DNA of 64,000 nucleotides. Origin: Pseudoalteromonas piscicida (GTDB lineage: Bacteria > Pseudomonadota > Gammaproteobacteria > Enterobacterales > Alteromonadaceae). Shown in pieces: positions 22,932-32,337 of the stretch; within the stretch, counting starts at the first letter, position 1; each line of letters starts with the position of its first letter. The stretch spans positions 393,501 to 457,500 of the forward strand of contig NZ_CP011924.1 of NCBI RefSeq assembly GCF_000238315.3, written 5' to 3'. The notes beneath the pieces were generated by a model. That model saw nothing but the letters and a program-made list of their open reading frames with translations, ran no database searches and was not told the origin of the DNA. Position numbers and translations under genes: made by a program.

Positions 22932-23123
22932 CTAGCGGTCGTCACCCCAAATTTCACAATTTGCTTGGCCATTTCTAAATGTCCAACAGACTTGAAGTGA
23001 ATTACAAGCATCATCCATCGTTGCAGGACCATTACCTCCAGCAACAGCCGGCGTCATCTTAGTAGCAAGTGTTTTGTTCACACTAAGTTCTTTAATCGAT
23101 TTTTTGTTGAACTTTAATTTCAT
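22932..23123 (-). CDS. Small peptide with double-glycine leader (bacteriocin/RiPP-like precursor)
   Basis: The 63-residue product has a basic N-terminus (MKLKFNKKSIKELS) and the segment TPAVAGG ending at residue 30, which looks like a double-glycine leader cleaved by a peptidase-ABC exporter. The remaining 33 residues contain three Cys (40, 46, 56), two Trp and an acidic end. A strong AAGGAG site is six bases before the ATG. No maturation or export gene lies nearby; mutH is 100 bases upstream on the same strand. I recall similar leaders in Pseudoalteromonas small peptides, but the family name is not certain. Function is unknown. Confidence 0.75.
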   Translation of the reverse strand: MKLKFNKKSIKELSVNKTLATKMTPAVAGGNGPATMDDACNSLQVCWTFRNGQANCEIWGDDR

Positions 23124-23223
23124 TGTCGTCTCCTTCTATAAAAATATAAATGTTAACCAAATCCATACAAGATGTTGGCTGTGTTACATTTGTACTTTTT
23201 GTATAAAAAGTCAACAGGTGTTT

Positions 23224-23898
23224 TTAAGCACCAAACTCTTGCGCCAATATCGATTGAGTGAAATTGATTTTCAAATAAAAACCTCTTGGCAAAGTTTGCA
23301 CTATTTTACCGTTCGGCCCTATGGCGTCGGTGAGCGCCTTGGCATTTGCCGCCTTTGGCCTTATCTGCATGACTTCTCCAAGATGCCCTGAGATTTGGTC
23401 TACGTGACCCGTAGCGATTAACTCGATTTGCTCTTCCCAGTCTCTTCGTAACAACTGTTCTTGATGCGCGTCTGGCCGCCATAAGAAGCCGTGTCCAATA
23501 ACCCTATCTATTAAAGGAATTTCTCGTTCGGCTAATATGGGTAGCCAAAGAACGTGAGCTAATTTCTTTTTAACACTCGACGCTTCCCACGTTAACCCTG
23601 TTAACTGAGTCAGCGGCACGACAGAAACATAGGTGGTCTCTAGCGGTTTGCCTTGATAGCTTATTGGCAAAGTTTTGAGTTCAACGCCAATATGCTCAAA
23701 ATCAGGTACAGGCTTTGAGCCCGCGGTGGCACCTAAGGCTGCTTCTATGAGTTGTCCTACCCAGCCTTTCTCTTTGAGCAAATCTTGTGGTGTTTTAAAC
23801 GAGAGCTGCTGAGCGAGTTCTCCCAATGTTAAACCGGCTATGTTTTCAACACGTTGCATAAGTTCGCCCACAGAGCGTGGTGGTGTAACTGATGGCAA
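23224..23898 (-). CDS. mutH: DNA mismatch repair endonuclease MutH
   Basis: MutH nicks the unmethylated strand at hemimethylated GATC sites when activated by MutS-MutL. The 224-residue protein shows the family core: LGELAQQLSF, KGWVGQLIEAALGATAGSKP and the catalytic D-x(n)-ExK region (DFEHIGVELKTLP). Its length fits E. coli MutH (229). Presence of MutH implies Dam methylation in this organism. Co-location with rppH and ptsP matches E. coli. Confidence 0.95.
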   Translation of the reverse strand: MPSVTPPRSVGELMQRVENIAGLTLGELAQQLSFKTPQDLLKEKGWVGQLIEAALGATAGSKPVPDFEHIGVELKTLPISYQGKPLETTYVSVVPLTQLTGLTWEASSVKKKLAHVLWLPILAEREIPLIDRVIGHGFLWRPDAHQEQLLRRDWEEQIELIATGHVDQISGHLGEVMQIRPKAANAKALTDAIGPNGKIVQTLPRGFYLKINFTQSILAQEFGA

Positions 23899-24126
23899 GC
23901 GATACTCCTGAGTCTATCCCTTAAAAACACGATTATAAAAGAAATCATGTGGTGAAGTAAGTTGGTTATTTTGCACTCAACTTAAGTGTGGCTTGTTATT
24001 TCAACATACGGTTAAAGTAATAACTTTATTATCTATATGATAAATATGAAGTTATTTTTATTTTACTACAGTCAGAGCGGTTTGGAAATCTTATGGCTTT
24101 GGATAAATACAAGACTATAAACATAA

Positions 24127-24149
24127 TTATCCACAGAATATGTGGAAAA
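24127..24149. promoter_or_regulatory. Inverted pair of DnaA-box-like sites
   Basis: TTATCCACA (24127-24135) is an exact strong DnaA box. After five bases comes TGTGGAAAA, an inverted box with one mismatch. The motif match is direct; binding is inferred. Confidence 0.6.
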
Positions 24150-24209
24150 CCTGAGGTTTGAAGTGTGTAATTGTGGATTTGTTCGTAATTTGAACTGAAA
24201 AATACTTAG

Positions 24210-24230
24210 TTATGCACAAGTTGTGGGTAA
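24210..24230. promoter_or_regulatory. Second inverted pair of DnaA-box-like sites
   Basis: TTATGCACA (24210-24218) fits the consensus TTATNCACA. After three bases comes TGTGGGTAA, an inverted copy with one mismatch. It lies 61 bases from the first pair and 107 bases before the rppH start. Confidence 0.55.
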
Positions 24231-24337
24231 CTTGAGAGTATGCTGAGATAATTTAGGTATAGAATGGAATTAAATTTGCCGTGACGCGGGAGTTGTGGAA
24301 CAATCATTAAAAATCGACTTATAAATGAGGCACTAAG

Positions 24338-24862
24338 GTGATTGATGCCGAAGGGTTTCGTGCCAATGTCGGAATAGTGATTTGTAATAATCAGGGGCAG
24401 GTTTTTTGGGCCCGTCGTTACGGACAACACTCTTGGCAATTTCCTCAAGGCGGAATAGATCAAGGGGAAACACCTGAGCAAACGATGTATCGTGAACTTC
24501 ATGAAGAAGTTGGACTTAGGCCAGAAGATGTTGAAATAGTAGCAAGTTCTAAACATTGGTTACGTTACAAACTACCAAAAAGGTTAATTAGACGAGATTC
24601 AAGCCCAGTTTGTATCGGGCAAAAGCAGAAATGGTTTTTATTGAAACTTAGGTGTAAAGATGAAGACGTAGACTTATTACGTACGCATCACCCTGAGTTC
24701 GATGATTGGCGCTGGGTCAGCTATTGGTATCCAGTACGTCAAGTTGTATCGTTTAAACGTGATGTCTATCGTCGAGTGATGAAGGAATTCGCTCCGTTTG
24801 CGATGCCATTTGGTAAACGTGAACAGCAAGGGCAGAAGGATTTCTGGCGCACAAAACGATAA
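24338..24862 (+). CDS. rppH: RNA pyrophosphohydrolase RppH
   Basis: RppH removes pyrophosphate from 5' triphosphate mRNA ends and so starts RNase E decay. The 174-residue Nudix protein has the Nudix box [17 protein letters not shown] followed by HEEVGL. It uses a GTG start after GAGGCACTAAG. The C-terminus is basic. rppH-ptsP adjacency (16 bases) is the conserved arrangement. Confidence 0.95.
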   Translation: MIDAEGFRANVGIVICNNQGQVFWARRYGQHSWQFPQGGIDQGETPEQTMYRELHEEVGLRPEDVEIVASSKHWLRYKLPKRLIRRDSSPVCIGQKQKWFLLKLRCKDEDVDLLRTHHPEFDDWRWVSYWYPVRQVVSFKRDVYRRVMKEFAPFAMPFGKREQQGQKDFWRTKR

Positions 24863-24877
24863 AAATAGGAGCAGCAG

Positions 24878-27166
24878 GTGTTAGCAACGTTGAGATCGAT
24901 TGCTGAGTCAGTGGCGCAGCAAAGTGACCTACAAAGCGCGTTAAATTGCTTTGTTACTATGGTCAAAGATGCCATGCACACTGAATGCTGCTCAGTTTAT
25001 TTTGCCGATTACAGTCAAGATAACTTTATCCTGATGGCAACGGATGGCTTAAACCCTGAAGCAATCGGAAAATTCCGAATGGGATTTACCGAAGGCCTTG
25101 TCGGTCTTGTTGCCCAGCGTGAAGAGCCGATTAATGTTGTCCACGCCCAATCACACCCAAGATTCAAACTGTCACCTGAGGTCAATGAAGAAGGCTACAA
25201 TGCTTTCTTATCAGTGCCCGTTGTACACCAGCGTAAAGTGCTTGGGGTTATTGTGGTGCAGCAAAAGATTGCTCGTGTATTTAGCCATGATGAAGAGTCC
25301 TTTCTTATTACGCTTTCAGCGCAATTGGCTTCACAGCTTGCCAACACCGAAATTCAAACTTTACTTCAACAAGATGCAAGCAGTCACAGAACCTCAGTGT
25401 TAAAAGGGGTATCGAGTGCACCAGGTATTGCCTTAGGTGATGGTTATGTGGTGTTACCCCATATTGATTTTGCGAGTATTGAACCGCAGCATAGTGACAA
25501 TATTCAGCAGCAAATTCAGCTGTTTCATCAAGCGGTGGCTGCGACTCGGCAAGAATTCCATATTTTAGCCAAAACTCTGAGTGATGATATTCCAAAAGAA
25601 GCGGTAGCTGTGTTTGAGGTTTACCAGCAACTTTTGGATGCCAAGAGTTTAGGTAAACAAGTGGAGTCTGAGATACAACAAGGCTGGAACGCAAAAACAG
25701 CGCTAAAGCTTGTTATCGAAAAGCTTGTGGCTCAGTTTGATATGATGAGTGACCCTTATATCAAAGAGCGTGCGATTGATGTTAATGATATTGGCCTGCG
25801 CGTGCTCCAGCATTTAGTCTCAATTGAGCAAGCTGTTAAACACTATCCAGATAATACGATTCTAATCGCCCATACTTTGACCCCGACTATGTTAGCGCAA
25901 GTACCAAAAGAAAAGCTCAAAGGGGTGGTCAGTGTGCATGGCTCGGCCAACTCCCATGCTTCCATTCTCACTCGCGCGATGGGCGTCCCCGCTATTTGGG
26001 GCATAGAAGACATTCCATTATTACAGTTTGATGGTAAGTCTATGATCATGGATGCGTATTCTGGACGGCTTTATATTTCGCCTTCGCAAATGTTGGTCAA
26101 TGAGTACGTTGAAATTAAACGTAAAGACAACATTCTGCATGATAAGTTTGAGGCGGAACATGATTTGCCGCCCATTACACTCGATGGTGAGCGTATAAAT
26201 TTACTCTTAAATGCTGGGCTTGATCTATCGACCGAGACATTAAGCGCCAGTTATTGTGATGGCGTTGGTCTTTATCGTACTGAGTCTTGGTTTATGCAAA
26301 AAGGCCAATTCCCAACACAATCGGAGCAAGAAGTCTGGTATCGTGAGGTGCTATCACGTTATCACCTTGAGCCTGTAGTAATGCGGACTTTAGATATCGG
26401 TGGCGACAAAATTCTAGATTATTTTGATATCAAAGAAGAAAACCCATTTTTAGGGTGGCGAGGCATTCGTGTATCGCTGGATCATCCCGAGCTTTTTTTG
26501 GATCAAATCAAAGCGATGATCAAAGCAAACGCGGGTCTTGGCAACTTACAGATCATGTTGCCTATGGTGGGTCATAGTGAGGAAATAGATGAAGCGATGG
26601 CACTCATTGAGCAGGCTTGTTTTGAGCTGCAAGACGAATGGGCCGATCCTTTTTACACCATCGACCGGCCAGAAATTGGCGTAATGCTTGAAGTACCGTC
26701 TAGCGTGTACTTGTTACCTGAGTGGTCGAAAAAAATCGATTTTTGTTCTGTGGGCAGTAACGATTTGACGCAGTATTTATTAGCAGTGGATAGAACCAAC
26801 GCACAAGTGGCAGATCTTTTTGACCCTTATCATCCCAGTGTATTACGAGTGTTAAACCAGATTGCACAGCAGTGTGAATTACACGAGCTGCCTTTTAGCC
26901 TGTGTGGAGAGTTAGGCGGTGAGCCTGAGGGAGCAATCTTGCTTATTGCAATGGGGTATCGCCGTTTGAGTATGAATATTTCATCACTGAACAAAGTAAA
27001 ATGGGTGCTGCGCAGACTGAGAGTAACGGATATGGAAGCTCTACTTGAAAATTGTTTAGCACAACCTTCATCTAAGCAAGTGCGCCGAATTATTAAAGAA
27101 TTCATGATAGAGCATCATTTTGCAGAATTACTCTATACCAGCCACCAAGCAAAGGGTGCTTCTTAA
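24878..27166 (+). CDS. ptsP: Phosphoenolpyruvate-protein phosphotransferase PtsP (EI-Ntr)
   Basis: PtsP takes phosphate from PEP and passes it to NPr, starting the nitrogen PTS regulatory chain. The 762-residue protein has an N-terminal GAF domain (about 1-165), the EI N-terminal domain, phospho-accepting His360 in SANSHASILTRA and the PEP-binding TIM barrel with LYRTE and SVGSNDLTQYLLA. The GTG start follows AGGAGCAG. The GAF domain distinguishes it from sugar-PTS enzyme I. Confidence 0.95.
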   Translation: MLATLRSIAESVAQQSDLQSALNCFVTMVKDAMHTECCSVYFADYSQDNFILMATDGLNPEAIGKFRMGFTEGLVGLVAQREEPINVVHAQSHPRFKLSPEVNEEGYNAFLSVPVVHQRKVLGVIVVQQKIARVFSHDEESFLITLSAQLASQLANTEIQTLLQQDASSHRTSVLKGVSSAPGIALGDGYVVLPHIDFASIEPQHSDNIQQQIQLFHQAVAATRQEFHILAKTLSDDIPKEAVAVFEVYQQLLDAKSLGKQVESEIQQGWNAKTALKLVIEKLVAQFDMMSDPYIKERAIDVNDIGLRVLQHLVSIEQAVKHYPDNTILIAHTLTPTMLAQVPKEKLKGVVSVHGSANSHASILTRAMGVPAIWGIEDIPLLQFDGKSMIMDAYSGRLYISPSQMLVNEYVEIKRKDNILHDKFEAEHDLPPITLDGERINLLLNAGLDLSTETLSASYCDGVGLYRTESWFMQKGQFPTQSEQEVWYREVLSRYHLEPVVMRTLDIGGDKILDYFDIKEENPFLGWRGIRVSLDHPELFLDQIKAMIKANAGLGNLQIMLPMVGHSEEIDEAMALIEQACFELQDEWADPFYTIDRPEIGVMLEVPSSVYLLPEWSKKIDFCSVGSNDLTQYLLAVDRTNAQVADLFDPYHPSVLRVLNQIAQQCELHELPFSLCGELGGEPEGAILLIAMGYRRLSMNISSLNKVKWVLRRLRVTDMEALLENCLAQPSSKQVRRIIKEFMIEHHFAELLYTSHQAKGAS

Positions 27167-27213
27167 GGCTATTTACGCTACCATTACGGCGCTATAAGAA
27201 TAAGAGCTTGTTG

Positions 27214-28023
27214 ATGGAAACTATTATACTCATCGTTGTACTTTGCGCTTTGCTCGGCTGTGCAGTTGGCTTTTTGGCAGGTCTGCTTGGTATCGGCGGC
27301 GGGCTGCTGATAGTCCCTATTTTATCTGTCATCTTGACCAAATTTAATGTTATACCCACAGATCAAGTGGTGTTAGTTGCAATTGCGACGTCTCTCGCCT
27401 CCATTATTTTCACTTCGACATCTTCAGCCAAAGCGCATCATAAAAATGACAATGTTCCATGGCACATTGCTCCATGGGTGATGTTAGGTGTGGCAGTCGG
27501 CGCGTTGGGCAGTGGTTTTGCCGCAGTGATGTTGCCTGAAAAACTCGTCAGAATTATTTTTGTGGTTAGTGTTGTAGGCATTGCATTGAAAATGGCGTGG
27601 AGCTCCAGAAGACCGCCACAATCAACCAGAGTTATACCACAAGGACCGATACTTGCGATGCTAACCTCGGTAACGGGGGCGCTGTCTGCAATGATTGGTA
27701 TCGGCGGGGGAGCATTAATCGTCCCACTACTGACATTTTTCTCTGTTGATATGAAAAAAGCGATAGGATGTGCGTCTGCCAGTGGTATTGTTATTGCTAT
27801 CTTTGGCTCCTTTGGCTATATCGCCTCTGGCAGCCAACATGTGGATATTGAACATGGATTTTTAGGTTTTGTCTATTTACCGGCTTTGTTTGGTATAGTG
27901 GCAACTTCATGGTTTATGGCGCCTATTGGTGCTAAAGCTACGCACCACTTACCTGTCACAACGATTAAGAAAGTGTTTGCGGCGTTACTCATTGTTATCG
28001 CTGGCAATATGTTAATGAATTAA
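27214..28023 (+). CDS. TauE/SafE family sulfite/organosulfonate exporter-like membrane protein
   Basis: This family comprises inner-membrane carriers thought to move sulfur-containing or organic anions. The 269-residue protein has about eight membrane helices and the duplicated GLLGIGGGLLIVPIL and MIGIGGGALIVPLL motifs, one per half. ATG 27214 is seven bases after AAGAG; two earlier in-frame TTG codons are rejected. It sits between ptsP and lgt, as in other gammaproteobacteria. The substrate is unknown. Confidence 0.88.
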   Translation: METIILIVVLCALLGCAVGFLAGLLGIGGGLLIVPILSVILTKFNVIPTDQVVLVAIATSLASIIFTSTSSAKAHHKNDNVPWHIAPWVMLGVAVGALGSGFAAVMLPEKLVRIIFVVSVVGIALKMAWSSRRPPQSTRVIPQGPILAMLTSVTGALSAMIGIGGGALIVPLLTFFSVDMKKAIGCASASGIVIAIFGSFGYIASGSQHVDIEHGFLGFVYLPALFGIVATSWFMAPIGAKATHHLPVTTIKKVFAALLIVIAGNMLMN

Positions 28024-28032
28024 GGAAAGGCT

Positions 28033-28845
28033 ATGGCTTTGCAGTTTCCACAGATAGACCCTGTGATTTTCTCCATCGGACCGTTAAGTGTTCGTTGGTA
28101 TGGATTAATGTATTTGATCGGCTTTATGTTCGCCATGTGGTGGGCAGGGAAAGAAGCAAAAAAACCAAACTCTGGTTGGAATAAAGACCAAGTTGGCGAC
28201 CTAGTTTTTTACTGTATGCTCGGCGTGATCTTGGGCGGGCGAATTGGTTACGTGTTGTTTTATCAATTCTCTCATTTTATTGAAAGCCCGCTTTATTTAT
28301 TTAGGGTGGACCAAGGCGGTATGTCTTTCCATGGCGGTGCATTGGGCGTTATCACGGCGATTATCGTGTATGCGCTTAAAAACAAACGTTCGATTTTATC
28401 GGTAGGCGACTTTGTCGTTCCTATGGTGCCTGTTGGGCTTTTTGCCGGTCGTATCGGTAACTTCATTAATGGCGAATTATGGGGTCGCATAACGGATGTT
28501 CCTTGGGCATTTATTTTCCCAACGGGCGGACCACAGCCGCGCCACCCATCACAACTTTATGAAGCGTTTTTTGAAGGGTTGGTATTGTTTGTGATGTTGG
28601 TATGGTTTAGGAAAAAACCGCGCCCAGCGGGCAGTGTAGCAGGTCTATTTTTAGCCGGTTACGGTGTGTTCCGCTTCTCAATCGAGTATTTCCGTGAACC
28701 AGATGCACATATTGGCTTATATGGTGGCTTTATTTCTCAAGGTCAGATCTTATCCCTCCCTATGGTGATTGCAGGCGCTATCCTTATGGTGTGGGCATAT
28801 AAGCGAGAAGGTAGCAACCCATCTACCGGGCAAGTTAAAAGTTAA
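28033..28845 (+). CDS. lgt: Prolipoprotein diacylglyceryl transferase
   Basis: Lgt transfers diacylglycerol from phosphatidylglycerol to the lipobox Cys of prolipoproteins in the inner membrane. The 270-residue protein has about seven membrane helices, the signature [14 protein letters not shown] and essential residues in QGGMSFHGG and [18 protein letters not shown] precedes the ATG. Its products here would include the many lipoproteins encoded later in the window. lgt-thyA is a conserved pair. Confidence 0.97.
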   Translation: MALQFPQIDPVIFSIGPLSVRWYGLMYLIGFMFAMWWAGKEAKKPNSGWNKDQVGDLVFYCMLGVILGGRIGYVLFYQFSHFIESPLYLFRVDQGGMSFHGGALGVITAIIVYALKNKRSILSVGDFVVPMVPVGLFAGRIGNFINGELWGRITDVPWAFIFPTGGPQPRHPSQLYEAFFEGLVLFVMLVWFRKKPRPAGSVAGLFLAGYGVFRFSIEYFREPDAHIGLYGGFISQGQILSLPMVIAGAILMVWAYKREGSNPSTGQVKS

Positions 28846-28858
28846 AGAGTAGCGAACA

Positions 28859-29692
28859 ATGAAGCAATATTTAGAACTGATGCGCCATGTGCGTGATAAT
28901 GGCACAAAAAAAGAAGACCGCACGGGCACTGGCACAGTGAGTGTTTTTGGATACCAGATGCGCTTCAACTTGCAAGAAGGCTTCCCACTTGTAACGACGA
29001 AAAAGTGTCATCTACGCTCGATTATTCACGAGCTACTTTGGTTCTTGCAAGGCGATACTAACATCAAATACTTAAAGGAAAATGGCGTTAGCATTTGGGA
29101 TGGCTGGGCAACGGATGAAGGGGACTTAGGGCCAGTTTATGGCAGCCAGTGGCGCTCTTGGACTGGGCCAAATGGTGAAGTGATAGATCAAATCAAAGAT
29201 GTTGTAGAGCAAATCAAAACCAACCCTGACTCTCGTCGCCTGATTGTGAGTGCTTGGAACCCTGCGCTTTTGCCTGATACTAACTATTCACCCAAAGAAA
29301 ATGCAGCGATGGGCAAACAAGCGTTGCCACCTTGCCACACGTTATTCCAATTTTATGTACTAGATGGCAAGCTTTCTTGTCAGCTTTATCAGCGCAGTGC
29401 GGATATTTTCTTAGGTGTGCCCTTTAATATCGCAAGTTATGCGCTGTTAACGATGATGATTGCACAAGTTTGTGACTTAGAAGTGGGGGATTTCGTACAT
29501 ACTTTCGGCGATGCCCATTTATACCTAAACCATATGGAACAAGTTGAAGAGCAGCTAAGCCGAGCGCCGTTTGCGAAGCCACAAATGCAGATCAACCCTC
29601 AAGTAAAAGACATATTTGGTTTTAAGTTTGAGGACTTTGAGTTGGTGAACTACGAATGTCACCCGCATATAAAGGCACCGGTCGCGATTTAG
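28859..29692 (+). CDS. thyA: Thymidylate synthase
   Basis: ThyA methylates dUMP to dTMP with methylene-tetrahydrofolate. The 277-residue protein has the DRTGTGT start, nucleophile Cys159 in [27 protein letters not shown] and the C-terminal [10 protein letters not shown]. It is about 13 residues longer than E. coli ThyA. The extra residues lie just before the active-site Cys ([14 protein letters not shown]), an insertion I recall from vibrios and relatives. Confidence 0.96.
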   Translation: MKQYLELMRHVRDNGTKKEDRTGTGTVSVFGYQMRFNLQEGFPLVTTKKCHLRSIIHELLWFLQGDTNIKYLKENGVSIWDGWATDEGDLGPVYGSQWRSWTGPNGEVIDQIKDVVEQIKTNPDSRRLIVSAWNPALLPDTNYSPKENAAMGKQALPPCHTLFQFYVLDGKLSCQLYQRSADIFLGVPFNIASYALLTMMIAQVCDLEVGDFVHTFGDAHLYLNHMEQVEEQLSRAPFAKPQMQINPQVKDIFGFKFEDFELVNYECHPHIKAPVAI

Positions 29693-29700
29693 GAGCATTT

Positions 29701-30585
29701 ATGAAAGCCGTTATTCCAGTGGCGGGTCTTGGCACTCGCATGTTACCCGCGACGAAGGCCATTCCCAAAGAAATGCTGCCAATTGTCGATAAACCTTTGA
29801 TCCAGTATGTAGTAGATGAAGCAGCTGCGGCTGGCGTCAAAGAAATTGTACTGGTAACTCATTCAAGTAAAAACTCAATTGAAAATCACTTCGATAAGAG
29901 CTTTGAGCTGGAAGCGACACTGGAAAAGCGGGTTAAGCGTCAACTGCTAGAAGAAGTACAATCTATATGCCCCAAAGGTGTTACGCTGATCCATGTGCGT
30001 CAAGGTGAGGCTCGTGGCCTTGGTCATGCCATCAACTGCGCTGCACCTGTGATTGGCGATGAGCCCTTTGTTGTTATGCTGCCCGATGTATTGGTTGATG
30101 ACGCTGCATGCGATCTAACAAAAGATAATCTTGCTGATATGATCGCGCGTTTTAAAACGTCAGGTAATAGCCAAGTGATGGTAGAAGCGGTAGCGCCTGA
30201 ACTCGTCTCTCAGTTTGGTATTGTGGACTTGGGAGGAGCAGCACTCGCGCAAGGAGAGTCAGGCGCCATGCAGTCTATTGTCGAAAAGCCTGAACTGCAA
30301 AGTGCACCTTCAAACTTAGCCGTTGTTGGTCGTTACGTACTTAACAAATCTATTTGGCCACTTTTGGCAAAAACACCGCTAGGCGCTGGTGGCGAAATTC
30401 AACTGACTGATGCTATTGCTATGTTGATGGAGCAAGAGCAAGTCGATGCATACTCGTTACGAGGAAAGAGTCATGATTGCGGGAGTAAAATCGGCTATTT
30501 AAAAGCGATAGTTGAGCATGCGATGAGAAGAGACGAGTATTCAACTGAGCTTGCTTCTCTTATCGATTCAATTGCTAAAAGGTAA
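29701..30585 (+). CDS. galU: UTP-glucose-1-phosphate uridylyltransferase
   Basis: GalU makes UDP-glucose for envelope polysaccharides. The 294-residue protein begins [20 protein letters not shown], the nucleotidyltransferase signature, and has VEKP and the [10 protein letters not shown] segment. ATG 29701 follows AGGAG at 29691-29695, eight bases after the thyA stop. An earlier in-frame ATG inside thyA is rejected. Confidence 0.96.
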   Translation: MKAVIPVAGLGTRMLPATKAIPKEMLPIVDKPLIQYVVDEAAAAGVKEIVLVTHSSKNSIENHFDKSFELEATLEKRVKRQLLEEVQSICPKGVTLIHVRQGEARGLGHAINCAAPVIGDEPFVVMLPDVLVDDAACDLTKDNLADMIARFKTSGNSQVMVEAVAPELVSQFGIVDLGGAALAQGESGAMQSIVEKPELQSAPSNLAVVGRYVLNKSIWPLLAKTPLGAGGEIQLTDAIAMLMEQEQVDAYSLRGKSHDCGSKIGYLKAIVEHAMRRDEYSTELASLIDSIAKR

Positions 30586-30613
30586 TTACATAAAGTTAAA
30601 TGTACCGATATTT

Positions 30614-30641
30614 GCGGTAAAAGCATTTGGTTATTTACCGC
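30614..30641. repeat. Hairpin downstream of galU
   Basis: GCGGTAAA (30614-30621) and TTTACCGC (30634-30641) are complementary around a 12-base loop. It is between galU and the next lipoprotein gene. No T-run follows, so the role is open. Confidence 0.4.
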
Positions 30642-30686
30642 GATTTATGTACCATAGGTGAAAATGGATTTTTGTTATAACTTATT

Positions 30687-31196
30687 GTGTATATTCGTTT
30701 TTTTAAATTTTTACTACTCGGCTCTGTAATCACCTTAGGTGGCTGTAGTCATTCATCTAAAGAGCCTTCGCTGTTAAGTGAGCAGCAGCTCAAAAGTATT
30801 GAGCGATTGAGCTCATTAGAGCAGGATCTCTCAAACCTGCTGACTTTGTTAGAGTCTCAAGCTAGCGTCGATAATATCCAAGCAACATCGAATCCTGACG
30901 TAGAGATTAAGCGTTATTCCGCGAGTAAACAAAAGGCGAATCAAACGACTGGAATTCAACTCAAGTTGTTTCCCCTATCTATCAATTCCATGCCTCAAGT
31001 TGAGCAGCATCAAGCGCTATTAGCGGCAGTAAAGCGAAAGTTTCCTAGTATATTTTCTGAGGCAGAATTGCAAATTCAAGCGTTTGAAATGCGAAATTGG
31101 GCAACAGTTTCTGGATTAAGAACAACTCAAGAAGCAAAAGTCTACTGTAGACTATTTTCTATCCAAAGCATTGATTGTAGAAGATTAATGCTTTAA
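30687..31196 (+). CDS. Lipoprotein with C-terminal SPOR-like module
   Basis: The 169-residue product has a signal peptide with lipobox LGGC at about residue 20, a short helical stretch (LEQDLSNLLTLLESQ) and a C-terminal region with an A-x3-C-x9-C pattern (AKVYC, then IDC). The same pattern ends the usher-like protein and the lipoprotein at 37415. I infer a shared SPOR-like fold and membership of the pilus locus. It starts with GTG and no strong ribosome binding site. It is a lipoprotein of unknown function, probably periplasmic or outer-membrane. Confidence 0.65.
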   Translation: MYIRFFKFLLLGSVITLGGCSHSSKEPSLLSEQQLKSIERLSSLEQDLSNLLTLLESQASVDNIQATSNPDVEIKRYSASKQKANQTTGIQLKLFPLSINSMPQVEQHQALLAAVKRKFPSIFSEAELQIQAFEMRNWATVSGLRTTQEAKVYCRLFSIQSIDCRRLML

Positions 31197-31202
31197 TTTT
31201 AC

Positions 31203-31229
31203 TAAAGTTTTCCCATTTGGGAACGATAA
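31203..31229 (+). promoter_or_regulatory. Putative sigma-28 (FliA) promoter of pilin operon
   Basis: TAAAGTTT, an exact -35 match, is followed by 11 bases and AACGATAA, which matches the -10 consensus GCCGATAA at six of eight positions. The pilin ATG is 64 bases downstream. Spacing is exact for FliA. Use by FliA is inferred. Confidence 0.6.
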
Positions 31230-31293
31230 ACAATAAGTCACCAAAAAACGGTATTGCGGTGATGATAAAAATGACTCCTAAAGGAATTTAAAG

Positions 31294-31875
31294 ATGAAAA
31301 CACTGATTAAATCTGCGCTTATTGCAAGCTCTATTTCCGCTGCTTTACTTACTTCTTCAGCAATTGCTAAGGATACTGCTCGTCTTGAAGTTAAAGTAGA
31401 AGTTAAAAACTTATTTTCAGCTGAAGCCGGTGATCCGCTTGATTTCGGTATCATTCGAGTGCAGGGCGATGCAGCGGATGTCGCCACTATAAAGATTGAG
31501 GCGGATCCAACATTGACCGATCCTGAAATTAAGAATACTGGTGATGCAATAATAAACCTTATTAGTACAGGTGGAGCTGGCTCTATCAATATCACCGATG
31601 CCGCGCCAAATACTGAGTTAACGATTACGGTTCCAGCCGCAACTACGGTTGATAGCGTAGGTAATGCCTCTTTTGATTTAAAGGATTTTGAGTTTTATGT
31701 GGTGAGCGGTGCTCAGCCTAACAGTGAAGTGACAAACAACAAGTTTAGGGTTGATGCAAATGGTGCCGCAACGCTTTCCGTTGGTGCGACATTAAGTACG
31801 AAAGCACTTTCTGGAACAGATACGTATGGCGGTGGTGTATACACCAGTAAAGTTGATATCGAAATCGCTTACTAA
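31294..31875 (+). CDS. DUF4402-like pilin (intact copy)
   Basis: The 193-residue protein has a Sec signal peptide (cleavage after about residue 25, SSAIA), then a beta-rich, Cys-free domain beginning LEVKVEVKNLF and ending in a strand (SKVDIEIAY), as in DUF4402 pilin-like proteins. Its place before a PapD-like chaperone and usher supports a major pilin role. AAGGAAT precedes the ATG. The part after codon 58 is duplicated exactly 1028 bases downstream. The family assignment is from memory of its pattern. Confidence 0.7.
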   Translation: MKTLIKSALIASSISAALLTSSAIAKDTARLEVKVEVKNLFSAEAGDPLDFGIIRVQGDAADVATIKIEADPTLTDPEIKNTGDAIINLISTGGAGSINITDAAPNTELTITVPAATTVDSVGNASFDLKDFEFYVVSGAQPNSEVTNNKFRVDANGAATLSVGATLSTKALSGTDTYGGGVYTSKVDIEIAY

Positions 31876-31878
31876 AAC

Positions 31879-32337
31879 ATGTGGCGTTACATGGTACTGG
31901 CATTGCTTTTTGCCAGTCACTTGGCCAAAGCTCAAGATATATCGGTCGTTAAGAAATTGAGCTTTGGCACTATTGCGATTATTGACCAAAATAGCGCAGG
32001 CACAGTGACGATAGAACCTAATGTTAGATCACAAACCTCAAGCAATATTCTATTCGTAGAGTTTGGTCATGCGGCAGAAATCCTCTTGACCGATTTTCCT
32101 CATAATCGCCAAATTAGCGTCCAATCTACCGTTTACAACGACTGGTTTGGCTATTGGAATCTTGGTGCATCCGATGCCTTCCAATTGACTGAGTTGTATC
32201 ACGAGAAGGCTATTTACACTGATAGTGTTGGGTCTGGTGAGTTTAAGGTCGGGGGGCAATTGCGCTTTGCTGGCAACGGTAAATCGCTATCGGATGGGGT
32301 GCAAACCTTGAACGTTGAAATAACTTTGTCTTACTAG
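31879..32337 (+). CDS. Minor pilin-like protein, copy 1
   Basis: The 152-residue protein has a signal peptide (MWRYMVLALLFASHLAKA) and a beta-rich domain with KKLSFGTIAII near the start and a terminal strand NVEITLSY. The C-terminal pattern resembles the preceding pilin, so a minor or tip pilin is likely. It begins three bases after the pilin stop. Its stop codon TAG straddles the edge of the inserted MITE-like element. An identical copy follows at 32907. Confidence 0.6.
   Translation: MWRYMVLALLFASHLAKAQDISVVKKLSFGTIAIIDQNSAGTVTIEPNVRSQTSSNILFVEFGHAAEILLTDFPHNRQISVQSTVYNDWFGYWNLGASDAFQLTELYHEKAIYTDSVGSGEFKVGGQLRFAGNGKSLSDGVQTLNVEITLSY

Larger units (their letters stand above)
23899..24337. 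other. 439-bp AT-rich intergenic region between mutH and rppH
   Basis: This divergent gap has no supported gene. It is AT-rich, especially 24000-24130, and holds the DnaA-box-like pairs listed separately at 24127-24149 and 24210-24230. A minus-strand frame through its right part overlaps rppH and is a shadow. Confidence 0.8.

Noticed and set aside
30592..30610. Sigma-28-like boxes upstream of the lipoprotein at 30687
   Set aside because: TAAAGTTA and ACCGATAT are separated by only about five bases, not 11.
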